A stretch of DNA of 51,031 nucleotides from Lachnospiraceae bacterium (GTDB lineage: Bacteria; Bacillota; Clostridia; Lachnospirales; Lachnospiraceae): the NCBI GenBank assembly GCA_900771955.1, contig CAAGPW010000001.1, positions 1 to 51,031 of the forward strand. Direction: 5' to 3'. The notes under the pieces are model-generated. The model did no database searches. It saw nothing but the letters and a program-made list of their open reading frames with translations, and was not told the DNA's origin. The first letter of the stretch is position 1; each line of letters starts with the position of its first letter. Below are positions 8,720 to 16,358 of the stretch, piece by piece. The position numbers and the translations under genes were made by a program.

Positions 8720-9667
8720 ATGCGATATTCAGGAATTGGCGGGCAGGCAGTCATGGAAGGTGTCATGATGAAAAACAAGGATCGCTATGCGGTTGCTGTC
8801 CGGAGACCGGATCACGGGATCTCAGTCGAAGCGTTTGACTATCCCGGACTGGTGAAGAATAAGATGTTAAAGAATGCACCGATTATCCGCGGTGTGCTTA
8901 ATTTTATAGATTCCCTTGTACTTGGAATGCGCAGTCTGACGTATTCAGCATCTTTTTTTGAAGATGAGGACGGGAAAGCAAAGGAAAAAGATCCGGTGAA
9001 GGCGGAAAAGAAAGAGAAGCGGGAGATGGGGATCACGGTTTTTATTTCCATTCTTGTGGCGGTGGCGGTATTTATGATACTGCCGTATTATTTATCCCTG
9101 CTCTTTGGACGGGTTGTGTCATCTCCGACGGTGCTTGCACTGATCGAGGGTGTAATCCGCCTTGCAATTTTTATCGGATATATTCTGCTCATCTCCCTTA
9201 TGGGGGATATAAAGCGGGTGTTCATGTATCACGGTGCGGAGCATAAGTGTATCAACTGCATCGAGCATGGCATGGAACTGAATGTGGAGAATGTACGGAA
9301 GAGTTCCAGACAGCACAAGCGCTGCGGAACCAGTTTTCTGCTGTTTGTTATGATCGTAAGCATCATCTTTTTTGCGTTTATCCGTGTGGATTCCAGGATA
9401 CTGCGCATTGTTCTGCGGCTTGCGCTGATCCCTTTGGTGGCAGGTGTTTCCTATGAATTTATACGTATTGCCGGACGAAGTGACAATGCGTTTGTAAATC
9501 TTCTCAGCAAGCCGGGGCTTATGCTTCAGGGGCTCACGACGAGAGAGCCGGATGATGAGATGATCGAAGTTGGCATCGCATCGGTGGAGGCAGTCTTTGA
9601 CTGGAGAGAATATCTGAAGGAAGAGGGTGCTTTGCCAGATGCAGGAAATGAGAAAGGACAGGTATGA
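8720..9667 (+). CDS. DUF1385 family membrane protein
   Basis: A 315-residue membrane protein of the DUF1385 family (YqhQ-like), function unknown. The family signature GIGGQAVMEGVMMKNKDRYAV lies at the N terminus. A conserved histidine block, YHGAEHKCINCIEHG, sits in the middle between membrane segments, and a second motif QHKRCGTSF follows; His and Cys residues there suggest metal binding, which is inferred. Four or five hydrophobic helices are visible. The frame opens at a TTG (8648) inside the terminator; the ATG at 8720 has AAGGAG seven bases upstream and is preferred. Its stop overlaps the prmC start (ATGA), indicating coupled translation. Confidence 0.88.
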   Translation: MRYSGIGGQAVMEGVMMKNKDRYAVAVRRPDHGISVEAFDYPGLVKNKMLKNAPIIRGVLNFIDSLVLGMRSLTYSASFFEDEDGKAKEKDPVKAEKKEKREMGITVFISILVAVAVFMILPYYLSLLFGRVVSSPTVLALIEGVIRLAIFIGYILLISLMGDIKRVFMYHGAEHKCINCIEHGMELNVENVRKSSRQHKRCGTSFLLFVMIVSIIFFAFIRVDSRILRIVLRLALIPLVAGVSYEFIRIAGRSDNAFVNLLSKPGLMLQGLTTREPDDEMIEVGIASVEAVFDWREYLKEEGALPDAGNEKGQV

Positions 9668-10491
9668 CATATCGCGAAGCAATTGAGACCGGAACAAAGA
9701 TACTGGAAACAGAACATATTGCGGATGCAAAGATAGATGCATGGTATCTGCTTCAGATGGCGTGTAAGATCGACCGGAATTTTTATTATCTGCATGAGGA
9801 AGAAGATCTGACAGCAGAGCAGCAGAGTGCCTATGAGATTACGGTTCATAAGCGCGCGGAACATGTCCCGTTGCAGTATATCATCGGAGAACAGGAATTT
9901 ATGGGACTGAAATTCAAGGTCAATTCCAATGTGCTGATCCCAAGACAGGATACGGAGACCCTGGTGGAGGAAGCCTTACGTGTCGCAAAGTCCGGCATGA
10001 AGGTGCTCGATCTGTGTACCGGAAGTGGCTGCATCATCATAAGTCTTGCAAAGAATGTGGCGGATATCCAGGGTATGGGCAGCGATATTTCAAAGCAGGC
10101 ACTTCTTGTGGCAAAGGAAAATGCAAAGCTAAATGAGGTCGAGGTTGAGTGGCAGCGCAGCGATCTGTTTGAGAATATTGCAGGAACGTTTGATCTGATC
10201 GTATCAAATCCGCCTTATATCCCGACGGATGAGATTCCTGGCCTGATGCCGGAGGTTCGGGATTTTGAACCGGTGGATGCATTGGACGGAAAAGAGGATG
10301 GACTGTATTTTTACCGCATTATTATAGAAAAAAGTCCGGGATTTTTAAATCCGGAGGGTTATTTATATTTGGAGATCGGTTATGACCAGGGAGAAGCAGT
10401 TTCTGCCATGATGCGGCAGAGCGGATATACGCAGGTGGAGGTAGTAAAGGACCTTGCCGGGAATGACCGGGTTGTTAAAGGAAGGAAATAG
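9664..10491 (+). CDS. prmC: Peptide chain release factor N5-glutamine methyltransferase
   Basis: A 275-residue SAM-dependent methyltransferase that methylates the Gln of the GGQ motif in release factors. The N-terminal helical domain spans about 1-85; the Rossmann methyltransferase core has VLDLCTGSGCIIISLAK as SAM-binding motif I and SNPPYIPT with the catalytic NPPY near 182-185. A RQDTETLVEEAL segment before the core is family-typical. It is coupled to the DUF1385 gene by an ATGA overlap, and its substrate gene prfA follows four bases later. Confidence 0.95.
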   Translation: MTYREAIETGTKILETEHIADAKIDAWYLLQMACKIDRNFYYLHEEEDLTAEQQSAYEITVHKRAEHVPLQYIIGEQEFMGLKFKVNSNVLIPRQDTETLVEEALRVAKSGMKVLDLCTGSGCIIISLAKNVADIQGMGSDISKQALLVAKENAKLNEVEVEWQRSDLFENIAGTFDLIVSNPPYIPTDEIPGLMPEVRDFEPVDALDGKEDGLYFYRIIIEKSPGFLNPEGYLYLEIGYDQGEAVSAMMRQSGYTQVEVVKDLAGNDRVVKGRK

Positions 10492-10495
10492 GAAA

Positions 10496-11572
10496 ATGTT
10501 TGATAAGTTAGAAGATACCGTGGCGCGTTATGAAGAGTTAATGAATGAATTAAGCGAGCCGGATGTTGCAAATGATCCGGGCCGTTTTAAGCGCCTGATG
10601 AAAGAGCAGAGTGATCTGACTCCGTTAGTAGAAACTTACCGCGAATACAAGCAGAACAAGCAGAATATCGAGGAGTCTCTTGATATGCTCAAAGAAGAGA
10701 GCGATGAGGAGATGCGTGAGCTTGCGAAAGAGGAACTGAATGAGTCCCGTGCGAAAGAGGAAGAACTTGAAGAAAAATTAAAGATTCTTCTTCTGCCGAA
10801 GGACCCGAATGATGATAAGAATGTTATCGTGGAGATCCGTGCCGGCGCAGGCGGAGACGAGGCAGCTCTTTTTGCAGCGGAAATTTACCGTATGTATATG
10901 CATTATGCAGAGAGTAAGCACTGGAAAGTGGAAACACTCGAGTGCGAAGAAATTGGAATCGGTGGTATGAAGAAGGTGAACTTTATGATCACCGGACAGG
11001 GCGCTTATTCCGTGATGAAATATGAATCCGGCGTACACCGTGTACAGCGTATTCCGGAGACCGAGTCCGGCGGACGTATCCATACATCCACGATCAGTGT
11101 CGCAGTGATGCCGGAAGCGGAAGAATTTGATGTGGAGATTGATGAGAAGGATATCCGTATCGACGTCATGCGTGCATCCGGAAATGGTGGACAGTGTGTC
11201 AACACGACCGATTCTGCAGTGCGTCTGACCCATTATCCGACCGGAATCGTGATCTACAGCCAGACGGAGAAATCCCAGATCCAGAACAAGGCAAAGGCAT
11301 TTGCACTCCTTCGGGCAAAACTCTACGATATGGAGCAGCAGAAACGCCAGGACGCTGAGGCAGCGGAGCGCCGCAGTCAGATCGGAACCGGTGACCGCTC
11401 CGAGAAGATCCGTACCTACAACTTCCCGCAGGGACGTGTGACGGATCACAGAATCGGTCTGACTCTTTATAAGCTGGATAAGATCATGAACGGTGACATT
11501 CAGGAGATCATTGATGCCTGTATCGCAGCCGATCAGGCGAAGAAGTTAAGCCGCATGCAGGAAGAAGACTAA
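10496..11572 (+). CDS. prfA: Peptide chain release factor 1
   Basis: A 358-residue RF1 that recognises UAA and UAG and triggers peptide release. The catalytic GGQ is at about 231-233 in SGNGGQCVNT. The stop-codon tripeptide of RF1 (PxT) is seen as PET in RIPETESGGRIHTS, followed by the conserved GRIHTST. The frame extends upstream to a TTG at 10454 inside prmC, but the ATG at 10496 follows AAAGGAAGG and begins MFDKLED, the usual RF1 start. It ends the rpmE-region gene line, and a strong hairpin follows. Confidence 0.97.
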   Translation: MFDKLEDTVARYEELMNELSEPDVANDPGRFKRLMKEQSDLTPLVETYREYKQNKQNIEESLDMLKEESDEEMRELAKEELNESRAKEEELEEKLKILLLPKDPNDDKNVIVEIRAGAGGDEAALFAAEIYRMYMHYAESKHWKVETLECEEIGIGGMKKVNFMITGQGAYSVMKYESGVHRVQRIPETESGGRIHTSTISVAVMPEAEEFDVEIDEKDIRIDVMRASGNGGQCVNTTDSAVRLTHYPTGIVIYSQTEKSQIQNKAKAFALLRAKLYDMEQQKRQDAEAAERRSQIGTGDRSEKIRTYNFPQGRVTDHRIGLTLYKLDKIMNGDIQEIIDACIAADQAKKLSRMQEED

Positions 11573-11638
11573 AAGCCTGGATCTTACTGACTTTTTTGAG
11601 AAATATCGGTATATATGAATTGAATAGAAGCGTAAAGG

Positions 11639-11675
11639 AAACGGTCTTTGACATATGTCAAAAGACCGTTTTTTT
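11639..11675 (+). terminator. Rho-independent terminator after prfA
   Basis: A long dyad: AACGGTCTTTGACAT pairs with ATGTCAAAAGACCGTT with one bulged A and is followed by seven T residues. It closes the prfA transcript and marks the left side of the AT-rich island. Confidence 0.85.
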
Positions 11676-11949
11676 GAACTCAAAAGGTCATATAGTGTAT
11701 CCATTTGAGTTGATTTCGTTAGAGTGATCTTCTGCAGTAGAATAAGCATGTCTGATCCTGTCGTCTGTTAAGAAGTTTTTGGTAGTAGTATTTAAACAAG
11801 AATCAACAATTTATGATATAATTAATTTCATGAAATATTTGAGAAAATGAAGCAAAATTTTTATGTATGTTATGTAGAAAACAGCAGGAATTTTATAGAA
11901 AAATCATTGGCGGGATAAAAAAACAAATATATGATGAAGGAGAGGAAGT
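11676..11949. other. Gene-free stretch before the accessory island
   Basis: From the prfA stop (11572) to the regulator start there are 377 bases without a gene. Besides the terminator this part holds a second inverted repeat, AACTCAAA (11677-11684) with TTTGAGTT (11704-11711), and a TATAAT at 11817-11822 that may be the -10 for the two-component genes, though no good -35 accompanies it. Base composition becomes clearly more AT-rich from about 11780. Confidence 0.5.
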
Positions 11950-12645
11950 TTGAGTATGAAGAATATTTTGATTGTAGAGGATTCTCAAGAAATTATAGAT
12001 TTAATAAAAATATACCTGGAGCAAGAAGAATATTTTATTTATGCGGCATGTGATGGAAAAGCAGCTGTTGATATTTTCGGGAAAGAAGAAATTCATTTAG
12101 TGGTTTTGGACATTATGCTCCCAAAGTTAAATGGATATGAGGTCATTAAAAGAATAAGAAAGAGGAGTAATGTACCAGTCATTATTTTATCTGCGAAAAA
12201 CCAGGATGCCGATAAAATCTTGGGATTGAATTTGGGAGCAGATGATTATTTAGCTAAACCGTTTAATCCATTGGAATTGGTTGCAAGAATTAATGCTCAG
12301 ATGAGACGTTTTTATGATTTTGGTGGCTCAAAGGAAAAACAAGATGAAAAAGTTATTATTGGAGATTTGATGCTTGATCAACGTGAATGTAAACTTTATA
12401 AAAAAAATAAGGAGATTGATTTAACGTATATGGAATACAAACTGTTAAAGCTTTTTATGACTGAGCCGGGTAGAGTATTCACAAAAGCACAAATTTTTGA
12501 GCTGGTATGGGAAAACGAGTATTATTACACAGATAATACGGTGGTAGTTTATATTAGTAAATTGCGTGATAAAATAGAAGATAATTCAAAGAATCCACAA
12601 ATAATAAAAACGGTAAGAGGATTGGGGTATCGATTTGAAAAATAG
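11950..12645 (+). CDS. OmpR-family response regulator of the island
   Basis: A 231-residue two-component regulator. The receiver domain (about 1-120) has the acidic pair in VEDS, phosphoacceptor Asp54 in VLDIMLP, Ser81 in ILSAK and Lys103 in LAKPF. The C-terminal winged helix (about 135-231) has LTYMEYKLLKLFMTEPGRVF and the closing VRGLGYRFEK. It overlaps the kinase gene by 11 bases. The start may be this TTG or the ATG at 11956; AAGGAG at 11937-11942 fits the TTG spacing better. Position suggests that it controls the adjacent peptide-ABC genes, as in BceR- or lantibiotic-immunity-type systems; this is inferred. Confidence 0.9.
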   Translation: MSMKNILIVEDSQEIIDLIKIYLEQEEYFIYAACDGKAAVDIFGKEEIHLVVLDIMLPKLNGYEVIKRIRKRSNVPVIILSAKNQDADKILGLNLGADDYLAKPFNPLELVARINAQMRRFYDFGGSKEKQDEKVIIGDLMLDQRECKLYKKNKEIDLTYMEYKLLKLFMTEPGRVFTKAQIFELVWENEYYYTDNTVVVYISKLRDKIEDNSKNPQIIKTVRGLGYRFEK

Positions 12646-13951
12646 AAGAAAAAATATTAGTAAATTTCTTAAAACAAATTTTATTTTATTCTCTTTAATT
12701 ATACTTGTTGTGTTTTTTTGTGCTAACCTTTTTGTTCAGATGATGGGCGATAAGTATTTATTAACAGAGGCGCAGCATTATTTTGCAGATACTTTGATAG
12801 ATGAAGAATATTCAAAAATAGATACAAATTATATTCGAAGTATTGAAGGGTGGCTTAGTATACTTGATGATGAACTAAAGGTAATATATACAACGAATGA
12901 CGAAGAAGTAGAAGCATACACACAACAACAGCTAATTGAGCTTACAAGAGGTGAATTACTTAGAAATGATGAAAAGGTTTATGCCAGCATGAAGTACTTC
13001 ACGGATGAAAAGGGTGAAGAACGATTGGGGATTGTATGTATACCAGCAAAATATGTACAAGTAACGGTGACTGTAACCAATATGAAGTATGGCATTAAAA
13101 ATATACTGCTTATATATATAGGCGGGATTTTAGTTATAATAGCTGGATATATTCTTGCGGTTTGGGGACTATCTTGTTATATGAAAAAAGAATTAACAAA
13201 TCCTATCTATATGTTAATAAATGCATTTAACGAAATCAGTACTGGTAATTATTCGGTAAGGGTTGATTTTGAAGCTGTTACAGAGTTTGTTGAGATAAGG
13301 GATTCATTTAATAGTATGGTTAAAAGATTATTCGATATGGAAGAAGAAAAAAGAGTTTCATATCAACAACGGCAGCAATTACTTACAGATATCGGACATG
13401 ATTTAAAAACACCTACTACTATTATTCAAGGATATTCTTCAGTAGTATTAGAAGGACGGGTCACAGAGGAACATAAAGAAAAATGTATGCGGATCATCAA
13501 CGAAAATGCTGCTAATTTGGCAGAGCTGACAGAATTGCTTTTAGACTACACAAGATTTGATTGTGCAGACTATAAATTAACATTGACAAATTATGATTTG
13601 GGAGAATTTTTAAGGCGAATTATCGTTGAGAAAATACTATTGTTTGAGGAAAATCAAATTAATCTTGAAATTGATATACCTAATAGAAAGGTAGAAGCAG
13701 AAATTGATTTAAAGATATTAAAACGTGCTATTGTAAATTTATTAAATAATATAATGCAGCACAATCCGGCAGGAATAAATGCTTTAGTCTGTCTGACCGA
13801 TCAGAAAAAAATTATTATAGCCGATAGCGGAGAACCAATACCAGAAGAAATTAAGGATAAAATATTTGATCCTTTTGTTTGTGGAGATAAAGCCAGAAAT
13901 CCGGAAAAACATAATAGTGGACTGGGATTGTCAATAACAAAAAAATTGTAG
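12635..13951 (+). CDS. Sensor histidine kinase, frame broken near its end
   Basis: As read, 438 residues. Layout: TM1 (about 12-33), an extracytoplasmic sensor of about 115 residues, TM2 (about 154-178), HAMP, then the phosphoacceptor H-box with His255 in IGHDLKTPTTII. The ATPase part has NLLNNIMQHNP (N box), IADSGEPIPEE (G1), IFDPFVCGD (F) and GLGLSITKK (G2). The frame then hits a stop in place of the final strands. One extra A in the A7 run at 13939-13945 would restore 27 more codons to 14028, giving a normal 464-residue kinase. The TTG start overlaps the regulator gene. Ligand unknown; a peptide or antibiotic is likely from context. Confidence 0.85.
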   Translation: MKNRRKNISKFLKTNFILFSLIILVVFFCANLFVQMMGDKYLLTEAQHYFADTLIDEEYSKIDTNYIRSIEGWLSILDDELKVIYTTNDEEVEAYTQQQLIELTRGELLRNDEKVYASMKYFTDEKGEERLGIVCIPAKYVQVTVTVTNMKYGIKNILLIYIGGILVIIAGYILAVWGLSCYMKKELTNPIYMLINAFNEISTGNYSVRVDFEAVTEFVEIRDSFNSMVKRLFDMEEEKRVSYQQRQQLLTDIGHDLKTPTTIIQGYSSVVLEGRVTEEHKEKCMRIINENAANLAELTELLLDYTRFDCADYKLTLTNYDLGEFLRRIIVEKILLFEENQINLEIDIPNRKVEAEIDLKILKRAIVNLLNNIMQHNPAGINALVCLTDQKKIIIADSGEPIPEEIKDKIFDPFVCGDKARNPEKHNSGLGLSITKKL

Positions 13952-14028
13952 AAATGCATAACGGGAGATTATATTTGGAACAAGAATGGAAAGAGTATAC
14001 CAAAGCATTTGTTATTGAATTATCATAG
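13939..14028 (+). other. A7 slippery run and out-of-frame kinase tail
   Basis: The zero-frame codons are ACA AAA AAA TTG TAG, so the run is a correctly phased A-AAA-AAA heptamer. A -1 shift continues as ATT GTA GAA ATG and reads IVEMHNGRLYLEQEWKEY and onward to a stop at 14026-14028. That is the usual end of a HATPase domain (IVEMHNG is a family-typical continuation of GLGLSITKK). The sequence alone cannot tell a mutation, assembly error or recoding apart. Confidence 0.8.
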
Positions 14029-14051
14029 AATATATAGTAAATATCAGGAAA

Positions 14052-14086
14052 AACATCTTTTTCAGTTTTTGAGAAAGATGTTTTTT
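14052..14086 (+). terminator. Terminator after the kinase
   Basis: AACATCTTT near 14052 pairs with AAAGATGTT ending at about 14082, extended by TC/GA pairs, with a T-rich tail. It ends the two-component transcript and separates it from the peptide-ABC genes. Confidence 0.75.
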
Positions 14087-14145
14087 ATTTTATTCGTTTG
14101 TAATAGGGAAAAGAAAATATCAGTTGATAAAAATTTATGTATTTT

Positions 14146-14187
14146 TAATATTTGGAAATCTAAATATTAATGTTTGGAATATATCAT
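14146..14187 (+). promoter_or_regulatory. 22-bp-phased direct repeat before the peptide-ABC operon
   Basis: TAATATTTGGAAAT at 14146 and TAATGTTTGGAAT at 14168 share the core TTTGGAA exactly 22 bases apart, two helical turns. OmpR-type regulators often bind such direct repeats, so this is a candidate site for the island regulator. A possible -10, TATCAT at 14182-14187, follows. The weak promoter match makes the exact architecture uncertain. Confidence 0.4.
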
Positions 14188-14218
14188 AGGGGTATCTCAA
14201 AAAAAGAAAGGGGCGGAA

Positions 14219-14302
14219 ATGGATATGTTATGTGCAACGATCTTTAACTATTATAAAGACTTAATGATAGAGGTGAAGAAAAAACTGGGAGGGATTTTAT
14301 GA
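14219..14302 (+). CDS. 27-residue amphipathic cationic peptide, coupled to the ABC ATPase gene
   Basis: A short ORF starting ATG GAT ATG, with the strong ribosome site AAAGGGGCGG just upstream. It reads MDMLCATIFNYYKDLMIEVK, then KKLGGIL. Its stop TGA overlaps the ATG of the ATPase gene (ATGA), so the two are translationally coupled. Hydrophobic residues at 4, 8, 11/12, 15/16, 19, 23 and 26/27 fall on one helical face, with Lys13, Asp14, Glu18 and Lys20-22 on the other. It could be a secreted membrane-active peptide handled by the transporter, a small membrane subunit, or merely a leader ORF that sets ATPase translation. No family is recognised. Confidence 0.55.
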   Translation: MDMLCATIFNYYKDLMIEVKKKLGGIL

Positions 14303-15180
14303 GAACATTACAAGTGAGAGGATTGACTAAGAACTATGGTGAGAAAAAAGCTTTGGATGATTTCTCATTTCAGATTAATCAAGGAGAAATCGTTGGCCTT
14401 ATAGGAAAAAATGGAGCAGGAAAAACGACTTTATTAAACTGTATTGCAGGAAATATTTTTCCGGATGCGGGTTCTATATGCTTTGAAGATAAGGACTTAT
14501 TTGTAAATTGTGAAATGCGTAAAGAGTTTGGTATCTTAATTCAACCCAGCTTCTTAGATTATATGAATACCTATGACAATTTAAGGTTACTTCAGAATGC
14601 AGTTGGAATATGGGATAAGAAGTTGATACGTAAGCAGTCGAATGAAGTATTGAAAATAGTTGGACTGGAAGATAAAGGGAAAAAATTTGTGAAATCGTTC
14701 TCTTTTGGAATGAAGCAAAGATTAGGGTTTGCACAGGCTTTGTTAAACGGACATAAATTTATGATTTTGGATGAACCATTTGTGGGCTTAGATATTAATG
14801 GCAGAGCAATGGTGAAGGAATATATCAAGAAAATTGTGAAAGAAAAGCAGATTGGCGTGATATTTTCTGATCACAATCTGGATGAAGTCAGGAGTTTGTG
14901 TGAAAGGGTAATTGTGATAAAGGATGGAAAAAAAATTTATGATAAAGGATTAGAGGAGGATGGACAATATGAAATTGGAGTAGAGAGTGTAAACCAGGGA
15001 TTGATACAGGCTATGGCAGGGATACCCGGAGTTGAGATAGACACTGAAAAATCAAGTCTTGCTTTTAATAATAACACAGATCTTCAGAGAGTTATTGCAG
15101 CAATTGTACCACACGCTAGAATTGTATTTGTTAAATCTTCGGAGAATAGTCTGGAAAATATGTTGAAAGGAGGAGAATAA
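14299..15180 (+). CDS. ABC transporter ATP-binding protein (BcrA/lantibiotic-immunity type)
   Basis: A 293-residue ATPase. Walker A GKNGAGKTT near residue 39, Q-loop region GILIQPSFLDYMNTYDNL, signature SFGMKQRLG, Walker B FMILDEPFVGLD and the switch His in FSDHNLDEV are all intact, so it should be active. The C-terminal about 75 residues form the small accessory domain typical of the CcmA/BcrA group that export or expel peptides and antibiotics. It follows the 27-codon ORF by ATGA overlap and precedes the permease by two bases. Codon use is AT-rich like the rest of the island. The transported molecule is unknown. Confidence 0.92.
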   Translation: MRTLQVRGLTKNYGEKKALDDFSFQINQGEIVGLIGKNGAGKTTLLNCIAGNIFPDAGSICFEDKDLFVNCEMRKEFGILIQPSFLDYMNTYDNLRLLQNAVGIWDKKLIRKQSNEVLKIVGLEDKGKKFVKSFSFGMKQRLGFAQALLNGHKFMILDEPFVGLDINGRAMVKEYIKKIVKEKQIGVIFSDHNLDEVRSLCERVIVIKDGKKIYDKGLEEDGQYEIGVESVNQGLIQAMAGIPGVEIDTEKSSLAFNNNTDLQRVIAAIVPHARIVFVKSSENSLENMLKGGE

Positions 15181-15182
15181 GA

Positions 15183-15953
15183 ATGAAAGATTTAGTGAAA
15201 ATAGAGCTTATCAAAATTATTAAACATAACGATTTTCTTTTGATGATTTCTATGCTGTTTATTCCTGTTATGTATTCGATGGGGCTTGCTATGAACTCAA
15301 AATCTTTTACTTATGCAGGGGAGCAGAAAGTGTCTGGATTAGCTTTTGCATCCGAAATGTATACGTTTGTATATATGTGTTTTATCTATTTTATCATACT
15401 CTCTGTTTGTGTTATTAGATCTTTGAGGGGAGAAATTGAAAATAAAAGTATCCAGTTATATACGCAACGTATCAATAATAGAAAAAAAATATATCTGGCT
15501 AAAAATGCTGCATATCTTATATTAGCAGTTAGTACGATGTTGATTTTTATTATAACTTCAATCATATGTTTCTATTTATTTACGATAAGGAGAGTAGACA
15601 TCGCGGTCCCGGAGTTCTGCAGGAATGGAGAATTGTTATATTACTTTGTGAATATACTGGCGATTTTGCTATGTTTCATATTTACGGTAAATATTTCATT
15701 GTTTTTAAGTGCGTATAAAAAATCATTTCAAGCAATGGGGATATTTATTTTTGTGTGGCTGGCCTTCATGTATTTAAAAGAGTTTTCTTATGTAAAATAT
15801 TTTGTACCAATATATTATGTAGAAAAGATAGTAAACTCAGATGTGGGAAAATGTGAGTGGAAATGCTTGGTTGTATTACTTATGCTGGTTTCTATTTATT
15901 CTGTGATGGGTATAATACTGGGCAAAAAGAAATTTGAAAAGAGTGATATATGA
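15183..15953 (+). CDS. ABC-2-type permease of the island
   Basis: A 256-residue membrane protein with about six hydrophobic helices: FLLMISMLFIPVMYSMGLA, the MCFIYFIILSVCVI segment, AAYLILAVSTMLIFIITS, YYFVNILAILLCFIFTVNI, AMGIFIFVWLAFMYL and LVVLLMLVSIYSVMGIIL. A cytoplasmic motif RGEIENKSIQLYTQRINNRK after helix two resembles the coupling region of ABC-2 permeases that pair with BcrA-type ATPases. AAAGGAGGAG precedes its ATG. It is last in the operon; its stop codon overlaps the first ATG of a hydrolase fragment, which marks the island's right edge. Exports or excludes an unidentified peptide or drug. Confidence 0.85.
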   Translation: MKDLVKIELIKIIKHNDFLLMISMLFIPVMYSMGLAMNSKSFTYAGEQKVSGLAFASEMYTFVYMCFIYFIILSVCVIRSLRGEIENKSIQLYTQRINNRKKIYLAKNAAYLILAVSTMLIFIITSIICFYLFTIRRVDIAVPEFCRNGELLYYFVNILAILLCFIFTVNISLFLSAYKKSFQAMGIFIFVWLAFMYLKEFSYVKYFVPIYYVEKIVNSDVGKCEWKCLVVLLMLVSIYSVMGIILGKKKFEKSDI

Positions 15954-16291
15954 TGAAAACCGGTTATGAGTTATTGCTTGAAACGTGCAAAAAGAGTGGA
16001 AATACAATGTGGGCGGCGACCATGGCAAATTGGGAACCGTATGCTGCATATCGTTTTTCAGAAAGTGCATTAAGGGGTGGAAATCCATCCTGGCGGCAAT
16101 GCCTGTACCGTCTTCCGATAAAAAAGGGCTTTATCTATGGAGAAAAATCACTGCCGGATAAAGATTGGGAAGAACTGGAAAGCAGAGAGATTCATTTGGA
16201 AATTGTGGCCGGGGCCGGTCATTCTATGGCATGGGAAAATCCAGATGGGTTGGCAATGGCAATTGCAGATTGCATAAAAGGTATGCAGTAA
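15953..16291 (+). pseudogene. 5'-truncated alpha/beta hydrolase remnant
   Basis: About 112 codons resembling the C-terminal third of an alpha/beta hydrolase. IKKGFIYGEKSLPDKDWEEL carries the strand and probable catalytic acid, and VAGAGHSMAWENPDGLAMAI carries the catalytic His (GHSM) and final helix. The nucleophile elbow (GxSxG), oxyanion region and first half of the fold are missing. The open frame begins at an ATG overlapping the permease stop with no separate promoter, so the 5' part was probably lost when the AT-rich island was inserted. Codon use is richer in G+C than the island. A terminator follows at 16309. Confidence 0.65.
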
Positions 16292-16308
16292 CGCACACTG
16301 AAATTTTT

Positions 16309-16342
16309 GATCCCGGCAGAAATAGCTCTGCCGGGTCTTTTA
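16309..16342 (+). terminator. Terminator after the hydrolase remnant
   Basis: CCCGGCAG (16312-16319) pairs with CTGCCGGG (16328-16335) and is followed by TCTTTTA. It also lies just beyond the 3' end of the minus-strand gene at 16359, but the T run favours plus-strand use. Confidence 0.75.
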
Positions 16343-16358
16343 TATGCTCACAAAACCG

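Noticed and set aside
15950..16291. Treating the hydrolase fragment as a complete small gene of the ABC operon
   Set aside because: It lacks the nucleophile half of the fold and matches the neighbouring chromosome rather than the island in composition, so a remnant is the better reading.
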